A stretch of DNA of 64,000 bases from Mesorhizobium sp. B2-3-12 (GTDB lineage: Bacteria > Pseudomonadota > Alphaproteobacteria > Rhizobiales > Rhizobiaceae): NCBI RefSeq assembly GCF_006442205.1, contig NZ_VFVR01000002.1, positions 558,001-622,000 on the forward strand, written 5' to 3'. Under the pieces are notes generated by a model. That model saw only the letters and a list, made by a program, of their open reading frames with translations. It made no database searches and had not been told where the DNA came from. The position numbers and the translations under genes are program-made. This document shows positions 10,041-19,467 of this stretch, piece by piece (within the stretch, counting starts at the first letter, position 1; each line of letters begins with the position of its first letter).

Positions 10041-11132
10041 TTATGCGGCCGCCGGCCGGCCGATGCGCAGGAATTCGCTGTCGAACGGGACCTCCACCGC
10101 GGTGGCGCCGACCAACCGCAGGCGGCCATCCGCCGTGGTAACCTCCCGCGGCGGCTTTCCGCCCGGCAGCGGCAAGGCACCGATGACGTGCCGGAACGAG
10201 ACGGCGCGGCCCTCACCAAGATCGAATGCCGTGGCCACGCCCTCGCGCTTCAGCCAATTGTCGCCGAGCGAGGCGGCGTGGCCGATCGCCGTGCGCCCAT
10301 CCTCGATGCCGAGCACGCCGAGGTGGCGGCCGCTCCACGGCGCGTAGTCACGCCCGCCATTCGAGAACCACAGCATCGTGACCGGCAGTTCGGCCGGGTT
10401 CTTCAGCACCAGCACCAGATCGTCCTCTGCCTGGCGCGCCAGCGCGGTCCAGCCCGGCCCGCCATGGTCGGCCTCGACCAAGGTAAGGAAATCCTCGCGC
10501 CGATCCTCCATGCGATAGTCCGTGAGATCGAGCGTACCGCCGCCGGCGGCGGGAAAATGCCCGAGGTCCGACGACCGACCGGGATACGCCAGCATGAAGC
10601 GGCCGCGCGCGGGGTCCGGCTCCAGCGGATCGGCCGGCGTGGCGGCAAAACGCTTCGGCGAGAAGGCCAGCCTGCCGCCGCCTCTCATCGCCGTCATCGG
10701 GTGATGAGCGACCGAGATCGCGCCGCGACCGCCGGAGAAAACATGTTCCTGGTAGAGGAAGGGATGATCGTCGATGAGCGTGAGAATCTTGTCGACGCTG
10801 GCGCCCATCACCTTGTGGCGCAGGCGGAAGACCGCGCGCCAGCCGCCCTGCGTGGCGCCGTTTTCCACCACATCCCAGGCGCTGTTGGCCGGCCAGCCAT
10901 GCAGCGGCGCCTCCTCGACATCGCTGCGCGAAAACGGCGCGCAAAGAAAATCGCCGGAGAGCCGGACGGTGCCTTGCGGCAGGTCTGGAGGCAGCGTCTC
11001 GCTTGCGTCCACCCATGGCGCGCGATGCAGCGGCCGCAGCCGGCGCCCGCCGCTGTCGACGGTCATGTCGGCGATGTGGCCGACGGTGAGGTCGAGCGAA
11101 ACCGAAATGCCCTTGGCGTTGATCGTGACCAT
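10041..11132 (-). CDS. Galactose-mutarotase-like protein
   Basis: A 363-residue soluble protein. The alternation of beta strands and segments such as HPFLYQEHVFSG, ISVAHHPMT and LWFSNGGRDYAPW resemble the aldose 1-epimerase superfamily (galactose mutarotase-like fold). The catalytic His and Glu of true mutarotases cannot be confirmed by eye. The start MVTINAKGISVSLDL at 11132 gives the expected first strand; upstream codons are not convincing. It could bind or epimerise sugars. Monocistronic or co-transcribed with the kinase gene 80 bp downstream. Confidence 0.6.
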   Translation of the reverse strand: MVTINAKGISVSLDLTVGHIADMTVDSGGRRLRPLHRAPWVDASETLPPDLPQGTVRLSGDFLCAPFSRSDVEEAPLHGWPANSAWDVVENGATQGGWRAVFRLRHKVMGASVDKILTLIDDHPFLYQEHVFSGGRGAISVAHHPMTAMRGGGRLAFSPKRFAATPADPLEPDPARGRFMLAYPGRSSDLGHFPAAGGGTLDLTDYRMEDRREDFLTLVEADHGGPGWTALARQAEDDLVLVLKNPAELPVTMLWFSNGGRDYAPWSGRHLGVLGIEDGRTAIGHAASLGDNWLKREGVATAFDLGEGRAVSFRHVIGALPLPGGKPPREVTTADGRLRLVGATAVEVPFDSEFLRIGRPAAA

Positions 11133-11390
11133 ATCCACCCTGCGATTCTGGAGCCGCCCACCAAACCCGCTTGGCGCACCTTGCGCAAGCGCGGCGACAG
11201 GCATTTCGCATCAAGGCAACGCCGCCGCCCCTCACAGCCTCCTCGCCCTGCCAAGGGCGGGGAGAGGAAATCAGGCCGTACCGCTCTCGACAATCCCTGC
11301 TCCAACCGCCATTAACCAAATGGACGCATCCGCCGCGTTACGTTAGCTTCGCCTCATCTCAGCAACAGCATCGCCAGAACAGTCCAGCCC

Positions 11391-12284
11391 TTGTCCTTTC
11401 CGCGTCTCTTTCCGCTCCTCCAGAAAATCCTGGCCGCGCTCGCCTTGGTGGCCTTAGTGGCCGGCTGTTCGACCACGGCCCCGCCGGACTCGGTCCTGGC
11501 CGTGCCGGCGGCACCGCAGAAATACGCGGCCATCGTCGTCGACGGAAAGAGCGGCAAGCAGCTGTTCGAGGTCAATTCGACGGCGCAGCGCTATCCGGCC
11601 TCGCTGACCAAGATGATGACGCTCTATCTGCTGTTCGAGGCGATGGACACCGGCCGCGTCACCAAGGAGACGCAGATCCCGGTTTCCGACCACGCCGCCT
11701 CGCAGCCGCCGACCAAGATGCGCTTCCGGCGCGGCGAGACGATCGACGTCGATTCCGCCATCCGCGCCATTGTCGTCAAATCCGCCAACGACGTGGCGGT
11801 TGCGGTGGGCGAATATCTGGGCGGTTCGGAGGACCAGTTCGCCGCCATGATGACGGCAAAGGCGCGATCGCTCGGCATGACCAGCACCACCTTCCGCAAC
11901 GCGTCCGGCCTGCCCGACGATGGCCAGATGACCACGGCGCGCGACATGGCGGTGCTCGGCATGTCGCTGCAGCGGCGCTTTCCCCAGCATTTCCACTATT
12001 TCTCCGAAAGCGACTTCATGTTTCGCGGCCGGCTGGTGCGCGGCCACAACGACATGCTCGGCCGCGTGCGCGGCGTGAACGGCATCAAGACCGGCTATAT
12101 CAGGGCGTCCGGCTTCAACATCGTCACCTCCTACGACGCCGACGGCCGCCAGTTGATCGTGGTGGTGATGGGCGCCGACTCGGCCCGCCAGCGCAACGAC
12201 CATGTCGAAGCGCTGATCCAGCGCAGCCTGTCGCCCAGCATGGACGCCACCAAGACGCGGCTGATGTTCGCCGAACAGCAGTAG
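11391..12284 (+). CDS. D-alanyl-D-alanine carboxypeptidase, S11 family lipoprotein
   Basis: A 297-residue penicillin-binding protein that trims the terminal D-Ala from peptidoglycan stem peptides in the periplasm. All three active-site motifs are present: SLTK (SxxK), SAN (SxN) and KTG. The N-terminus has a hydrophobic segment ending in LVAGC, a lipobox, so it is probably membrane-anchored. No ATG fits; the start is TTG at 11391. The C-terminal stalk domain of PBP5 is missing, so this is a short DacF-like form. The 258-bp gap before it shows no clear feature. Confidence 0.92.
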   Translation: MSFPRLFPLLQKILAALALVALVAGCSTTAPPDSVLAVPAAPQKYAAIVVDGKSGKQLFEVNSTAQRYPASLTKMMTLYLLFEAMDTGRVTKETQIPVSDHAASQPPTKMRFRRGETIDVDSAIRAIVVKSANDVAVAVGEYLGGSEDQFAAMMTAKARSLGMTSTTFRNASGLPDDGQMTTARDMAVLGMSLQRRFPQHFHYFSESDFMFRGRLVRGHNDMLGRVRGVNGIKTGYIRASGFNIVTSYDADGRQLIVVVMGADSARQRNDHVEALIQRSLSPSMDATKTRLMFAEQQ

Positions 12285-12539
12285 GTGAGGAGTGGTCCGC
12301 GCAGCGGACGCCCTGAACCTGCGAAGGGCGCCGTGCGCCCCCCGACCTCGGGTGCGCCCCTCAGCAGGCGAGGACCGTCGGCCAGCCACCGACCGTGTGA
12401 GCGCTCCCTGAAAACCCTCAGCCGGCTATTGTCTTGCGACTGTCACGCAATCGTGCGGAAGACGTGGCATAGGCTGCGAAATCCGACGGTGGCTATGCCC
12501 CGTCACCTCGGCGTATCCTAATTTGCAGCGCAGGAGCCC
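12285..12539. other. Intergenic gap, no gene seen
   Basis: This 255-bp stretch lies between the carboxypeptidase gene and the DUF1003 gene. No reading frame with protein-like composition and no strong hairpin is evident. The CAGGAG ribosome site for the DUF1003 gene lies at its right end. Confidence 0.4.
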
Positions 12540-13466
12540 ATGATGAGCACCGTTCCCAAGACATCCGAGCAGAAGGCGGCGGACAATGAGAACGACAGCG
12601 GCGGCGAATATTTCGAGGCGCCGACCACGCAGGAGGATTTGAGCGAGGTTTCGGACGAGCATTTCGACATACCCGAAGTGCCGGATTCCGAACCGACAAC
12701 CTCCGGCGCGTCGCGCATAAAGCCGAAGAAGAAACCGTCGGCGATCTCGGGCCGCAAATTCCGCAAGCGCGACCTGGTGCGCATCGACACGCTGCGCCCG
12801 AGCCTCGCCGACCGCATTCATTCGGACCACCCCGACCTGCCCAAGGGCGCCCGCATCAGCCGCGAGGAGCTTGGCCGCTACCGCATGCGCTACATGGAGG
12901 AGCTCTTACAGCAGGAGCACGGCGAATTCTCCGAGCTCGACCGCCAGGTGGTGGAATCGATCGCCCGGCAGGATACGATTTCGGAGAACAGCGAAGAAGA
13001 ATTCGAGGAGCACCGGACGTTCGCCGACCGCGTCTCCGACGGCATGGCCGCCTTTGGCGGCAGCTGGTGGTTCCTGATCTCGTTCGGCAGCGTTCTTCTG
13101 GTGTGGATCGGCATCAACCTGTTCGAGGGCACGACCGGCGCCTTCGATCCCTACCCCTTCATCCTGCTCAACCTGCTGCTCTCCTGCATCGCCGCCATCC
13201 AGGCGCCGATCATCATGATGAGCCAGAAGCGCCAGGAGGTGAAAGACCGCCTGCGCTCCTTCAACGACTACCGCGTCAACCTCAAGGCCGAGCTCGAAGT
13301 GCGCCATTTGCACGAAAAACTCGACTATCTGATCTCACGCCAATGGACGCGGCTGGCCGAGATGCAGCAGATGCAGCTCGACGCCATGCACGAACTGGCC
13401 AGCGCCAAGAAGGCGAAGCGGACGGTGCGCGGGCGAAGGGCGGTGAAGAGCGGGGTGGGGCAGTGA
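12540..13466 (+). CDS. DUF1003 family membrane protein
   Basis: A 308-residue protein with an acidic, disordered N-terminal region (residues 1-70), a soluble helical segment, then two transmembrane helices (SWWFLISFGSVLLVWIGINLF and the stretch around FILLNLLLSCIAAIQAPIIM). The motif DPYPFILLNLLLS followed by QAPIIMMSQKRQ is the DUF1003 signature. A coiled-coil region (HLHEKLDYLISRQWTRLAEM) and a basic tail follow. DUF1003 proteins are often stress-related, but function is unknown. CAGGAG precedes the ATG at 12540; a second ATG follows directly. Confidence 0.88.
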   Translation: MMSTVPKTSEQKAADNENDSGGEYFEAPTTQEDLSEVSDEHFDIPEVPDSEPTTSGASRIKPKKKPSAISGRKFRKRDLVRIDTLRPSLADRIHSDHPDLPKGARISREELGRYRMRYMEELLQQEHGEFSELDRQVVESIARQDTISENSEEEFEEHRTFADRVSDGMAAFGGSWWFLISFGSVLLVWIGINLFEGTTGAFDPYPFILLNLLLSCIAAIQAPIIMMSQKRQEVKDRLRSFNDYRVNLKAELEVRHLHEKLDYLISRQWTRLAEMQQMQLDAMHELASAKKAKRTVRGRRAVKSGVGQ

Positions 13467-13540
13467 GGGGGTGGTGGACAACTAACTGGAGAATCTGCCT
13501 TTATCAGTTCCAGCGAGAATAACCGCACGGGGGAGCGAGC

Positions 13541-14464
13541 GTGTCGGTCAAGATAGTTGTCGCCGTGACGGACGGAGACTGGTTCCAGCAGCTTCGCCAC
13601 ATCCCTCAGTTGACCGAAGTCAATTTCTGGTCACCGTCGCCAAGGACCTTTCGGGCCCTACAGCCGGGCGAGCTATTTCTGTTCAAGTTGCACGCACCGA
13701 TCAACATGATCGTGGGAGGTGGAATTTTCGCTTCTTCCACTGTCATGCCGCTGTCGTTGGCATGGGAGGCGTTCGGAGCAAGCAACGGCGTCTCAAGCTT
13801 GACCGAAATGCGATCGCGCATTCTGCGCTATCGTAAGCTCGACACGAGCACAACCGGACCCGTCGAGATCGGCTGTCGCATCCTCACCCAACCCTTCTTT
13901 CTTGACGAGAACCGTTGGTTTCCTCCTCCGCCATCTTGGTCGAAGAACATTGTTTCGTTTACGACTTACGGAACTGACGAACCCGAAGGTGCGGCTCTGT
14001 GGAACACGATGCAAGATGCGATGAGTCCAGCGCTTTCTAATCCGGGATTCTTCGAGCAACAATCGCGGTTTGGAGAACCTATGCTGATCCGGCCAAGGTT
14101 GGGCCAAGGAGCTTTCAGGTTGATGGTGACGGACCTTTATGAAAGGCGTTGCGCGATAACGAAGGAACGCACCCTGCCGGCTTTGGAAGCCGCCCATATC
14201 CGCCCTTATGCCGACGGCGGGGAACATTCGCCAAACAACGGCATTCTCATGCGGCGGGACATCCATAGCCTCTTTGATCAAGGCTATGTGACGGTCACGC
14301 CGGACCACCGCTTTGAAGTGAGCCGACGCATTCGCGAAGAGTTTGAGAACGGTCGGCACTATTACGAACTGCATGGATCGGCAGTCACTATTCCCTTGAA
14401 AGTCGGCCAGCAGCCCGACGCAGGTGCGTTGGCATGGCATAACAACGACCGATACCTTGGATAG
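13541..14464 (+). CDS. HNH endonuclease with N-terminal PUA/EVE-like region
   Basis: A 307-residue protein. The C-terminal HNH nuclease motif is visible: AAHIRPYADGGEHSPNNG then RRDIHSLFDQGY (residues about 220-255), the HNH_2-like form. The N-terminal 130 residues (FRALQPGELFLFKLH, IVGGGIFAS) resemble a PUA/EVE/ASCH-type fold that in other nucleases reads modified bases. The start is GTG at 13541 with GGGGAG upstream. It lies just left of tRNA-Arg, with the methyltransferase/Vsr operon on the other side. Base composition looks less GC-rich than the housekeeping genes to the left. A role in modification-dependent restriction is inferred. Confidence 0.78.
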   Translation: MSVKIVVAVTDGDWFQQLRHIPQLTEVNFWSPSPRTFRALQPGELFLFKLHAPINMIVGGGIFASSTVMPLSLAWEAFGASNGVSSLTEMRSRILRYRKLDTSTTGPVEIGCRILTQPFFLDENRWFPPPPSWSKNIVSFTTYGTDEPEGAALWNTMQDAMSPALSNPGFFEQQSRFGEPMLIRPRLGQGAFRLMVTDLYERRCAITKERTLPALEAAHIRPYADGGEHSPNNGILMRRDIHSLFDQGYVTVTPDHRFEVSRRIREEFENGRHYYELHGSAVTIPLKVGQQPDAGALAWHNNDRYLG

Positions 14465-14553
14465 CTCGCTTGAAGCCCGGGCCCGCTTCCGCTAAGAAGC
14501 CGTGACTTGCCGGTTCACCGGCTGGTTCGTTTTCCGGGCTCCTTGTCCTGAAA

Positions 14554-14630
<77 letters not shown>

Positions 14631-14684
14631 GTTCGTCGATCTGTCGCTTCGCCTTTGAGAAACGCACCAGAAGAGTCATCTGGG

Positions 14685-16019
14685 CTATGCAGCAGAGCGT
14701 AAGTCGATGGCGTCGATTTCGCGCACTGCGGCTAGTGCTGACAATCCAGCCGCATAGCCGAGGATCGGATGGACCGCGTCGCCGATCCATTTGGCGAGAT
14801 TCTTCCGTTTCAAAGGCAGGTCATCTGGCGCGAAGTCGAACCAGTCGGGAAATCCTTGGATGCGGGCTGCTTCCCGAGGAGTGATGACCCGCCGCCTGAG
14901 AGAGTGAACATAGCGGCCCTGCCCGGGTGTTCCGAAGCCCGTCGTTATGGTCTGAGCTGGACGATCCCAGTGCATCCGGCCGTAAACGGCGGTGTATGAC
15001 GTGCCGTTTTTGTGGCAGTCCGGCCGTTGGTCATCGGGAAGGTCGAAGATATCATGTTCGAAAAGGTAATCGATTCTTGCCAAGTTGACCGGCGTCAGTG
15101 TCGGCGCAATATCCAACAGACTATCGGAAGACTTGTCGACTAGGTCGCCGATTGCCCACGACAATGGCATGGCTGGAGCGGAAAGCCTCTTTCCGATCAA
15201 GGCAAGATAGGTGGCGCCAATATTGCGGCCTCGGACGGCCAAAAGGAAATGGCGTGCACGTCTTTGCGCAGCGCCGAGTTCGTCTGCACGAATAACGGTC
15301 ATAGATACCCCATAGCCCGCCGATCGAAGCAGACCTGCGGCGGTTGCCACCACGTCGGAATGGGAATTCTGAACCGTCGGGACGTTCTCAAGGAGGATCA
15401 CCTCTGACCCCAACGCGACCCCCAACGCTACGGCGGTCACATAGAGGTCGTTGCGGGGGTCCTGTCGACGGGTATGGTTGTTGAGATTCGAATGCCCCTG
15501 GCACGGCGGTCCGGCGATAAACATATCGACGGAACCGACCCGACCTAGTTCCTCGTGCACGATCTCCGGCTTGTAGCCGAAGCTTGCGTTCTCCCCGGTT
15601 TCAAGCACATGGAAATCGACGAGAGAAGCCACGCTCGCCGCGAAATGTTTCCTCGCGCCGAGGTTGTGCCGATGGATGTGGACGGCAGTTGCATCTGTAT
15701 CGACAATCGCGGCGAAATCGACTGCTCTGCCAATCGCCTCGGCAGCCAACGTCACGCCTAATCCCAAACCGCCGGAACCACAGAAAGCGTCTACAACACG
15801 AAGCGGCATTGCATCCTTTGCTTGAGCGATCTTACTGCCCCGGAGCATCGACTGCCAGAATGCAGCCTCATCGTTCAGTTCGACATCAGCTATGTCGTTG
15901 ACTGCCGTTTCATAGACTTCACCGCCTAAATGAACCCCCCGCATGATCTGCTGTCCGAGTCTTTTAAACGCTTGCTGCAATTCCAACCTCACCCACTCGT
16001 TAGCGCGAGCCGCCCCCAC
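14685..16019 (-). CDS. DNA (cytosine-5) methyltransferase
   Basis: A 444-residue C5 cytosine methyltransferase. Motif I is [12 protein letters not shown], motif IV with the catalytic Cys is [10 protein letters not shown], motif VI is LLENVPT, motif VIII is QRRARHF, and the final motifs are [17 protein letters not shown] and WIGDAVHP. About 70 residues precede motif I. The start is uncertain: the GTG at 16019 overlaps the previous gene by 31 bp, and the ATG at 15944 ([13 protein letters not shown]) is an alternative. It is the last gene of a six-gene operon that also encodes Vsr and a GHKL ATPase, so it probably marks host DNA for a restriction-like system. Confidence 0.93.
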   Translation of the reverse strand: MGAARANEWVRLELQQAFKRLGQQIMRGVHLGGEVYETAVNDIADVELNDEAAFWQSMLRGSKIAQAKDAMPLRVVDAFCGSGGLGLGVTLAAEAIGRAVDFAAIVDTDATAVHIHRHNLGARKHFAASVASLVDFHVLETGENASFGYKPEIVHEELGRVGSVDMFIAGPPCQGHSNLNNHTRRQDPRNDLYVTAVALGVALGSEVILLENVPTVQNSHSDVVATAAGLLRSAGYGVSMTVIRADELGAAQRRARHFLLAVRGRNIGATYLALIGKRLSAPAMPLSWAIGDLVDKSSDSLLDIAPTLTPVNLARIDYLFEHDIFDLPDDQRPDCHKNGTSYTAVYGRMHWDRPAQTITTGFGTPGQGRYVHSLRRRVITPREAARIQGFPDWFDFAPDDLPLKRKNLAKWIGDAVHPILGYAAGLSALAAVREIDAIDLRSAA

Positions 16020-16705
16020 TCTGATTCGATGAACTCGACCGCTCGCGCTTCGGACATTACCTCAAACATCAAATTGGATCGAGCCCTTTTGAGATGTTTT
16101 GCGAGGGCCCGAATCTCAAGTATTTTCAGCTTGGGCTTACGCTGGGCTTGCGCTGGGAATTGGAATTCCAACAGCGCACGAGCGAACCCTCGCGCGTCGG
16201 CATAGCCCTGCCGGAAGATATGACTCCGCCAGAAGTCGATATCGCCAAAGCGAGAGAGAGCGTATCTGTCCTTGGCGCTGGCATCGTAGGCGATTTCCGC
16301 TCGCAACCAGAGCCGATACAGCAGGTTCTCACCCGCGCCGCCAATGCCGAAATTCTTGGCATTTTGCGATCCGGCGTAGCGCCGATCGACGATCTCTTCG
16401 CAGTGTGTGACGGCGAGCCAAATCCAAAACTCGGGATCCGCCAAGGCGGGATGAGAGGGCATACGCTCGTGGATTTCCTCGCTTGCCGCAGCCTCGAAAT
16501 CGCTTCCGTCGACCTTCCCTTTGTCCGTCATATGCTTGTCCGCTAGGGCCAGCAACGCTGCGGCGATACCTTCTGCGATTGATGTCCAATCCAAATCGGG
16601 TCCACCGTCGGCTAGCCTTGCTATCGGAACGGGAGGCTTGTCAGCGCCTTCTTCGACAACGAGATAACTCCGTGCCTCAGCTTTGCTCAGGATGGGATAA
16701 GGCAT
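15989..16705 (-). CDS. Uncharacterised protein of the methyltransferase/Vsr operon
   Basis: A 238-residue soluble protein that I do not recognise with certainty; size and Trp/Phe-rich middle (DPEFWIWLAVTHCEEIVDRRY) are reminiscent of families such as DUF6339 found near defence genes, but this is only an impression. It has a mostly helical look: a possible substrate-binding middle part with LLYRLWLRAEIAYD and DIDFWRSHIFRQGYADAR, and a basic C-terminal part. It starts 9 bp after the preceding gene stops and overlaps the methyltransferase gene, so it is part of the operon. No nuclease or ATPase motif is visible. Confidence 0.75.
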   Translation of the reverse strand: MPYPILSKAEARSYLVVEEGADKPPVPIARLADGGPDLDWTSIAEGIAAALLALADKHMTDKGKVDGSDFEAAASEEIHERMPSHPALADPEFWIWLAVTHCEEIVDRRYAGSQNAKNFGIGGAGENLLYRLWLRAEIAYDASAKDRYALSRFGDIDFWRSHIFRQGYADARGFARALLEFQFPAQAQRKPKLKILEIRALAKHLKRARSNLMFEVMSEARAVEFIESEWGRLALTSG

Positions 16706-16714
16706 GTTAGGTTC

Positions 16715-17626
16715 CTATTTTATCCCGCGAACGACCGAGAGGCGATCTTGAAGTACGGCGCGAAGCCTTGATGGATCGTTAGCAAGTTTCTTCAATGTAT
16801 CGAGTGTAAGTGGTTCGGCATCGCCTAGTTGCCTTGAAAGAGTTTCGAGTGGGCTGGAGGGGACGAATTCGTCCAGATCCTTCCATTCGGACTTGCTGGC
16901 TGTAACGATACTGAGGATGATTTCGCTCGCTAGAATGGGTTGTAGCGGCGCACCGATTGGCGAGTTCACCATCCCATTGTGCGCATCGATATGGATGTAC
17001 ACGGTTGCTACTGAGCTTCCGTCATCCATTTCTCCCGCGATGCCGCCGGCATAGTCGACTGCGAAGAAAGTCTTCTCTGGATATCCGGCGGCCTTCCACG
17101 CCTCATCCGTACGGGTCTGAAGATCGAACAATGCCGGAAGCGTGCGTGACCGCAGAAGGAAAGTCTTCCGCGCGAGCCAATGCCCGGGAACGAATGGGCT
17201 GCCCGGGGTCGGCGGCCGGTCGGTGGCGAGGCACAAAGCCAGTGTGAACTGGACATTGCGGCCGCCGCCCAGCTTCGCAAGGAGTTCGGAGCCGATGGGG
17301 AAATACGTTGGGATAGGTTCGGCGAGAATCGAGCGGGCGACGATCTCCGATCGCTTCAAAAACGAATTTTTGGCTATCAGCACCAATTCGAGGTCCCGGG
17401 CTGTTAACCCTTCTGGCATCCATTGGGTCGGATCGACCAGAACTGCATGGATAATCGGCTCGAGCTTCTGGAAGTCGATCTCATCAAGATCAAACGAAGT
17501 ATCCCGAGACGTATCGCCCTTGGCGAAGAGACAGATACCGGAATCGTCAAGCGCATTCTCCGCCTTCGCCGTCTCGAAAAACGGTCGAACCTCGCGGGGC
17601 TCTGTTCTATGCCAAGCGACACTCAT
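16715..17626 (-). CDS. Uncharacterised protein of the methyltransferase/Vsr operon
   Basis: A 303-residue protein with no motif I recognise. It overlaps the GHKL ATPase gene by ATGA, so the two are translationally coupled. Visible segments include DLDEIDFQKLEPIIHAVLVD, a middle part with GHWLARKTFLLRSRTLPALFDLQ, and YIHIDAHNGMVNSP. The C-terminal 60 residues are helical (ETLSRQLGDAEPLTLDTLKK). It may be a specificity or partner subunit of the ATPase, given its fixed place in the operon; that is inference. No transmembrane segment. Confidence 0.75.
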   Translation of the reverse strand: MSVAWHRTEPREVRPFFETAKAENALDDSGICLFAKGDTSRDTSFDLDEIDFQKLEPIIHAVLVDPTQWMPEGLTARDLELVLIAKNSFLKRSEIVARSILAEPIPTYFPIGSELLAKLGGGRNVQFTLALCLATDRPPTPGSPFVPGHWLARKTFLLRSRTLPALFDLQTRTDEAWKAAGYPEKTFFAVDYAGGIAGEMDDGSSVATVYIHIDAHNGMVNSPIGAPLQPILASEIILSIVTASKSEWKDLDEFVPSSPLETLSRQLGDAEPLTLDTLKKLANDPSRLRAVLQDRLSVVRGIK

Positions 17627-19467
17627 TGGCTGCTCTCCACGGGCTCGACTTCAGGTACGAAGCGGACCGTCCACATCGGATCATAAGGCACCGTTTCACA
17701 CTCGAAACGCGCGATCTGCGATTGCGTTAGTTTGAAAGTTTTCCAACCGGGCCGTTGTACGTCGTCGGTCAGCGCGACATCCGACACGATTGTGAGACCA
17801 AGGTCGTCACCGACACTGCCGTCTTCGATAACCGGGCAGCTGACGCGGACGCGGATGTCGACGTCTTCAATATTCTCGTCGGCTTTCAATTTAACGCTAA
17901 ATGCGGCCTTCAATCTCAACTCACCGCCGGTCGCTTCCGGGCGAGGCTCTTTGACGTAAGTCAGGTGAATGGGGGCCGGAGAGGGGTCCGGATTTGGCTG
18001 TGGTCCCTTCTTTGAGGGGGTCAGAAAGTTTGCCAGCGTCCGCTCCAAAAGCGAGAGGCGCTTCGGGCGGGGCGACGGCGGTGGTGACGCAGCATTCTGG
18101 CACTGCTTCAACGACCGGTGGATGCCTCCCAGCACCTTGTTCACAATGCTGCGCTTCCGTCCCGTCGCATCTTGAAGACGGCGCGCGTCTTTGTCCCATC
18201 GATCGTGAGCTGGCGGCTCTGCCGCGCGCAGAATATCGTCGATATCGTCGGCCGCGAAAAACGCACCGGCCATCGGTGGGTTACCAATGGTCCATTGCCG
18301 ATGATAGGCAACCACCATTAGAGGCGTCCGGACCAGCGCCACTGTGTCGACGCGATCGTCCGGGACGAACAGCTTCATTTTGTCGTCCTGTTCGAGAACG
18401 ACAAAACCGCAATTCCCAATACTCATGCCTTCCGACTTATTGAACGCCCTCTGGAAAGTCCTTTTACTGTCGGCCGGAGACTTCCCGGTGGCGGTCTCGA
18501 ATGCCTCCAAGAATGGCCTCAAGTCGTTGCGCTTGCGCGGTCTTGGGAAGCCGATTCCACCTTCGGCATCGACAACACGTATGTCGAGCAGGTTTGAGAG
18601 CAAGCGCGGCCACCACCAATCCTCTACGCCGGTCAAAATATCTCCAGTGTTGACCATCGCGTCCACAATCAGCACCGACGTTCCTAGGTCGCCCTCCGAT
18701 CGTTCGTCGAATCCCAACTTCGCAGCCATTGCGTCTGCCGCCGCGTCTCGCATTGGCGCTACTATCTGATAGGCGTTTGTGTGCTCGTTGGTGTTGTCGT
18801 GGCCGAACCAAGCGCGACCTGTGAAACCTTCGTCATGATACTTGTGCTTCCGATAGTAGCCGCACCCGAACAGCAATGACATCGGTTTGTCGTTGCCATC
18901 CTTGGTGCGGCTATAGGCAAAAATCGTCAGGATGCCAGAGTTGGAGCTATAGACCGATTTTCCGAAGCCGTAGGAGCCGCCAGTTCCGTGTTCGCTATGT
19001 TCTTTCCCTCCGTCGCCAAGGGACAGGAGGAAGCGACTGAATTTCGATTCCGAGTCCAAGGGGTCGCCAGCGAGGCCGGTGGTATTGTAGTCGTTTACGA
19101 ACAGCAAATCGAGCGGCCTCTTCGCGTTCTCCAGATCGGCAATGCAGTTCGGCTCCTTGAAGCCTAGCCGATCTGCGCGGGCTGCGATTTTGTCCAAGCC
19201 CGCAGCGGCGACGAAAGCAGTCTTTTCCTTGCCCTTGACTGCCTTGGCAATGAATTCAACACGCACTTTTTGGTCGAGGCCGGCTTTGGCATCTACGCTG
19301 TTCTGGATCGCCTCCCGTGCCAAAACCGACGCCGGAGCCATTCCTGACGAAGCAAGCGTGTTCGTAAATGCTTCGCCGGTAGCACCGCCCATCGGCGGAT
19401 TGTTTTCGAATACCCATCCTCTGGCGGATTGCCCGCTTGTTAGCACCGAAACCACCTTCGTCATCAT
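17623..19467 (-). CDS. GHKL (HSP90/MutL-type) ATPase of a restriction-like operon
   Basis: A 614-residue protein with an N-terminal GHKL ATP-binding domain. The N-box is REAIQNSVDA (residues 51-60, with Glu52, Asn56, Asp59), the D-containing motif is FVNDYNTTGL (123-132), and the glycine lid is GTGGSYGFGKS (161-171). A second domain and a Pro-rich linker (near 450-490) lead to a C-terminal beta-rich region. MutL/MORC-like GHKL ATPases linked to methylases and nucleases are known in predicted restriction-modification operons (Iyer, Abhiman and Aravind). It overlaps vsr upstream and the 303-residue gene downstream by ATGA, so expression is tightly coupled. The ATPase probably drives or gates DNA cleavage. 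Confidence 0.85.
   Translation of the reverse strand: MMTKVVSVLTSGQSARGWVFENNPPMGGATGEAFTNTLASSGMAPASVLAREAIQNSVDAKAGLDQKVRVEFIAKAVKGKEKTAFVAAAGLDKIAARADRLGFKEPNCIADLENAKRPLDLLFVNDYNTTGLAGDPLDSESKFSRFLLSLGDGGKEHSEHGTGGSYGFGKSVYSSNSGILTIFAYSRTKDGNDKPMSLLFGCGYYRKHKYHDEGFTGRAWFGHDNTNEHTNAYQIVAPMRDAAADAMAAKLGFDERSEGDLGTSVLIVDAMVNTGDILTGVEDWWWPRLLSNLLDIRVVDAEGGIGFPRPRKRNDLRPFLEAFETATGKSPADSKRTFQRAFNKSEGMSIGNCGFVVLEQDDKMKLFVPDDRVDTVALVRTPLMVVAYHRQWTIGNPPMAGAFFAADDIDDILRAAEPPAHDRWDKDARRLQDATGRKRSIVNKVLGGIHRSLKQCQNAASPPPSPRPKRLSLLERTLANFLTPSKKGPQPNPDPSPAPIHLTYVKEPRPEATGGELRLKAAFSVKLKADENIEDVDIRVRVSCPVIEDGSVGDDLGLTIVSDVALTDDVQRPGWKTFKLTQSQIARFECETVPYDPMWTVRFVPEVEPVESSQ

Noticed and set aside
10348..11319. 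323-codon frame overlapping the mutarotase-like gene on the same strand
   Set aside because: Arg/Gly/Ala-rich shadow frame; the frame ending at 10041 has a sensible protein.
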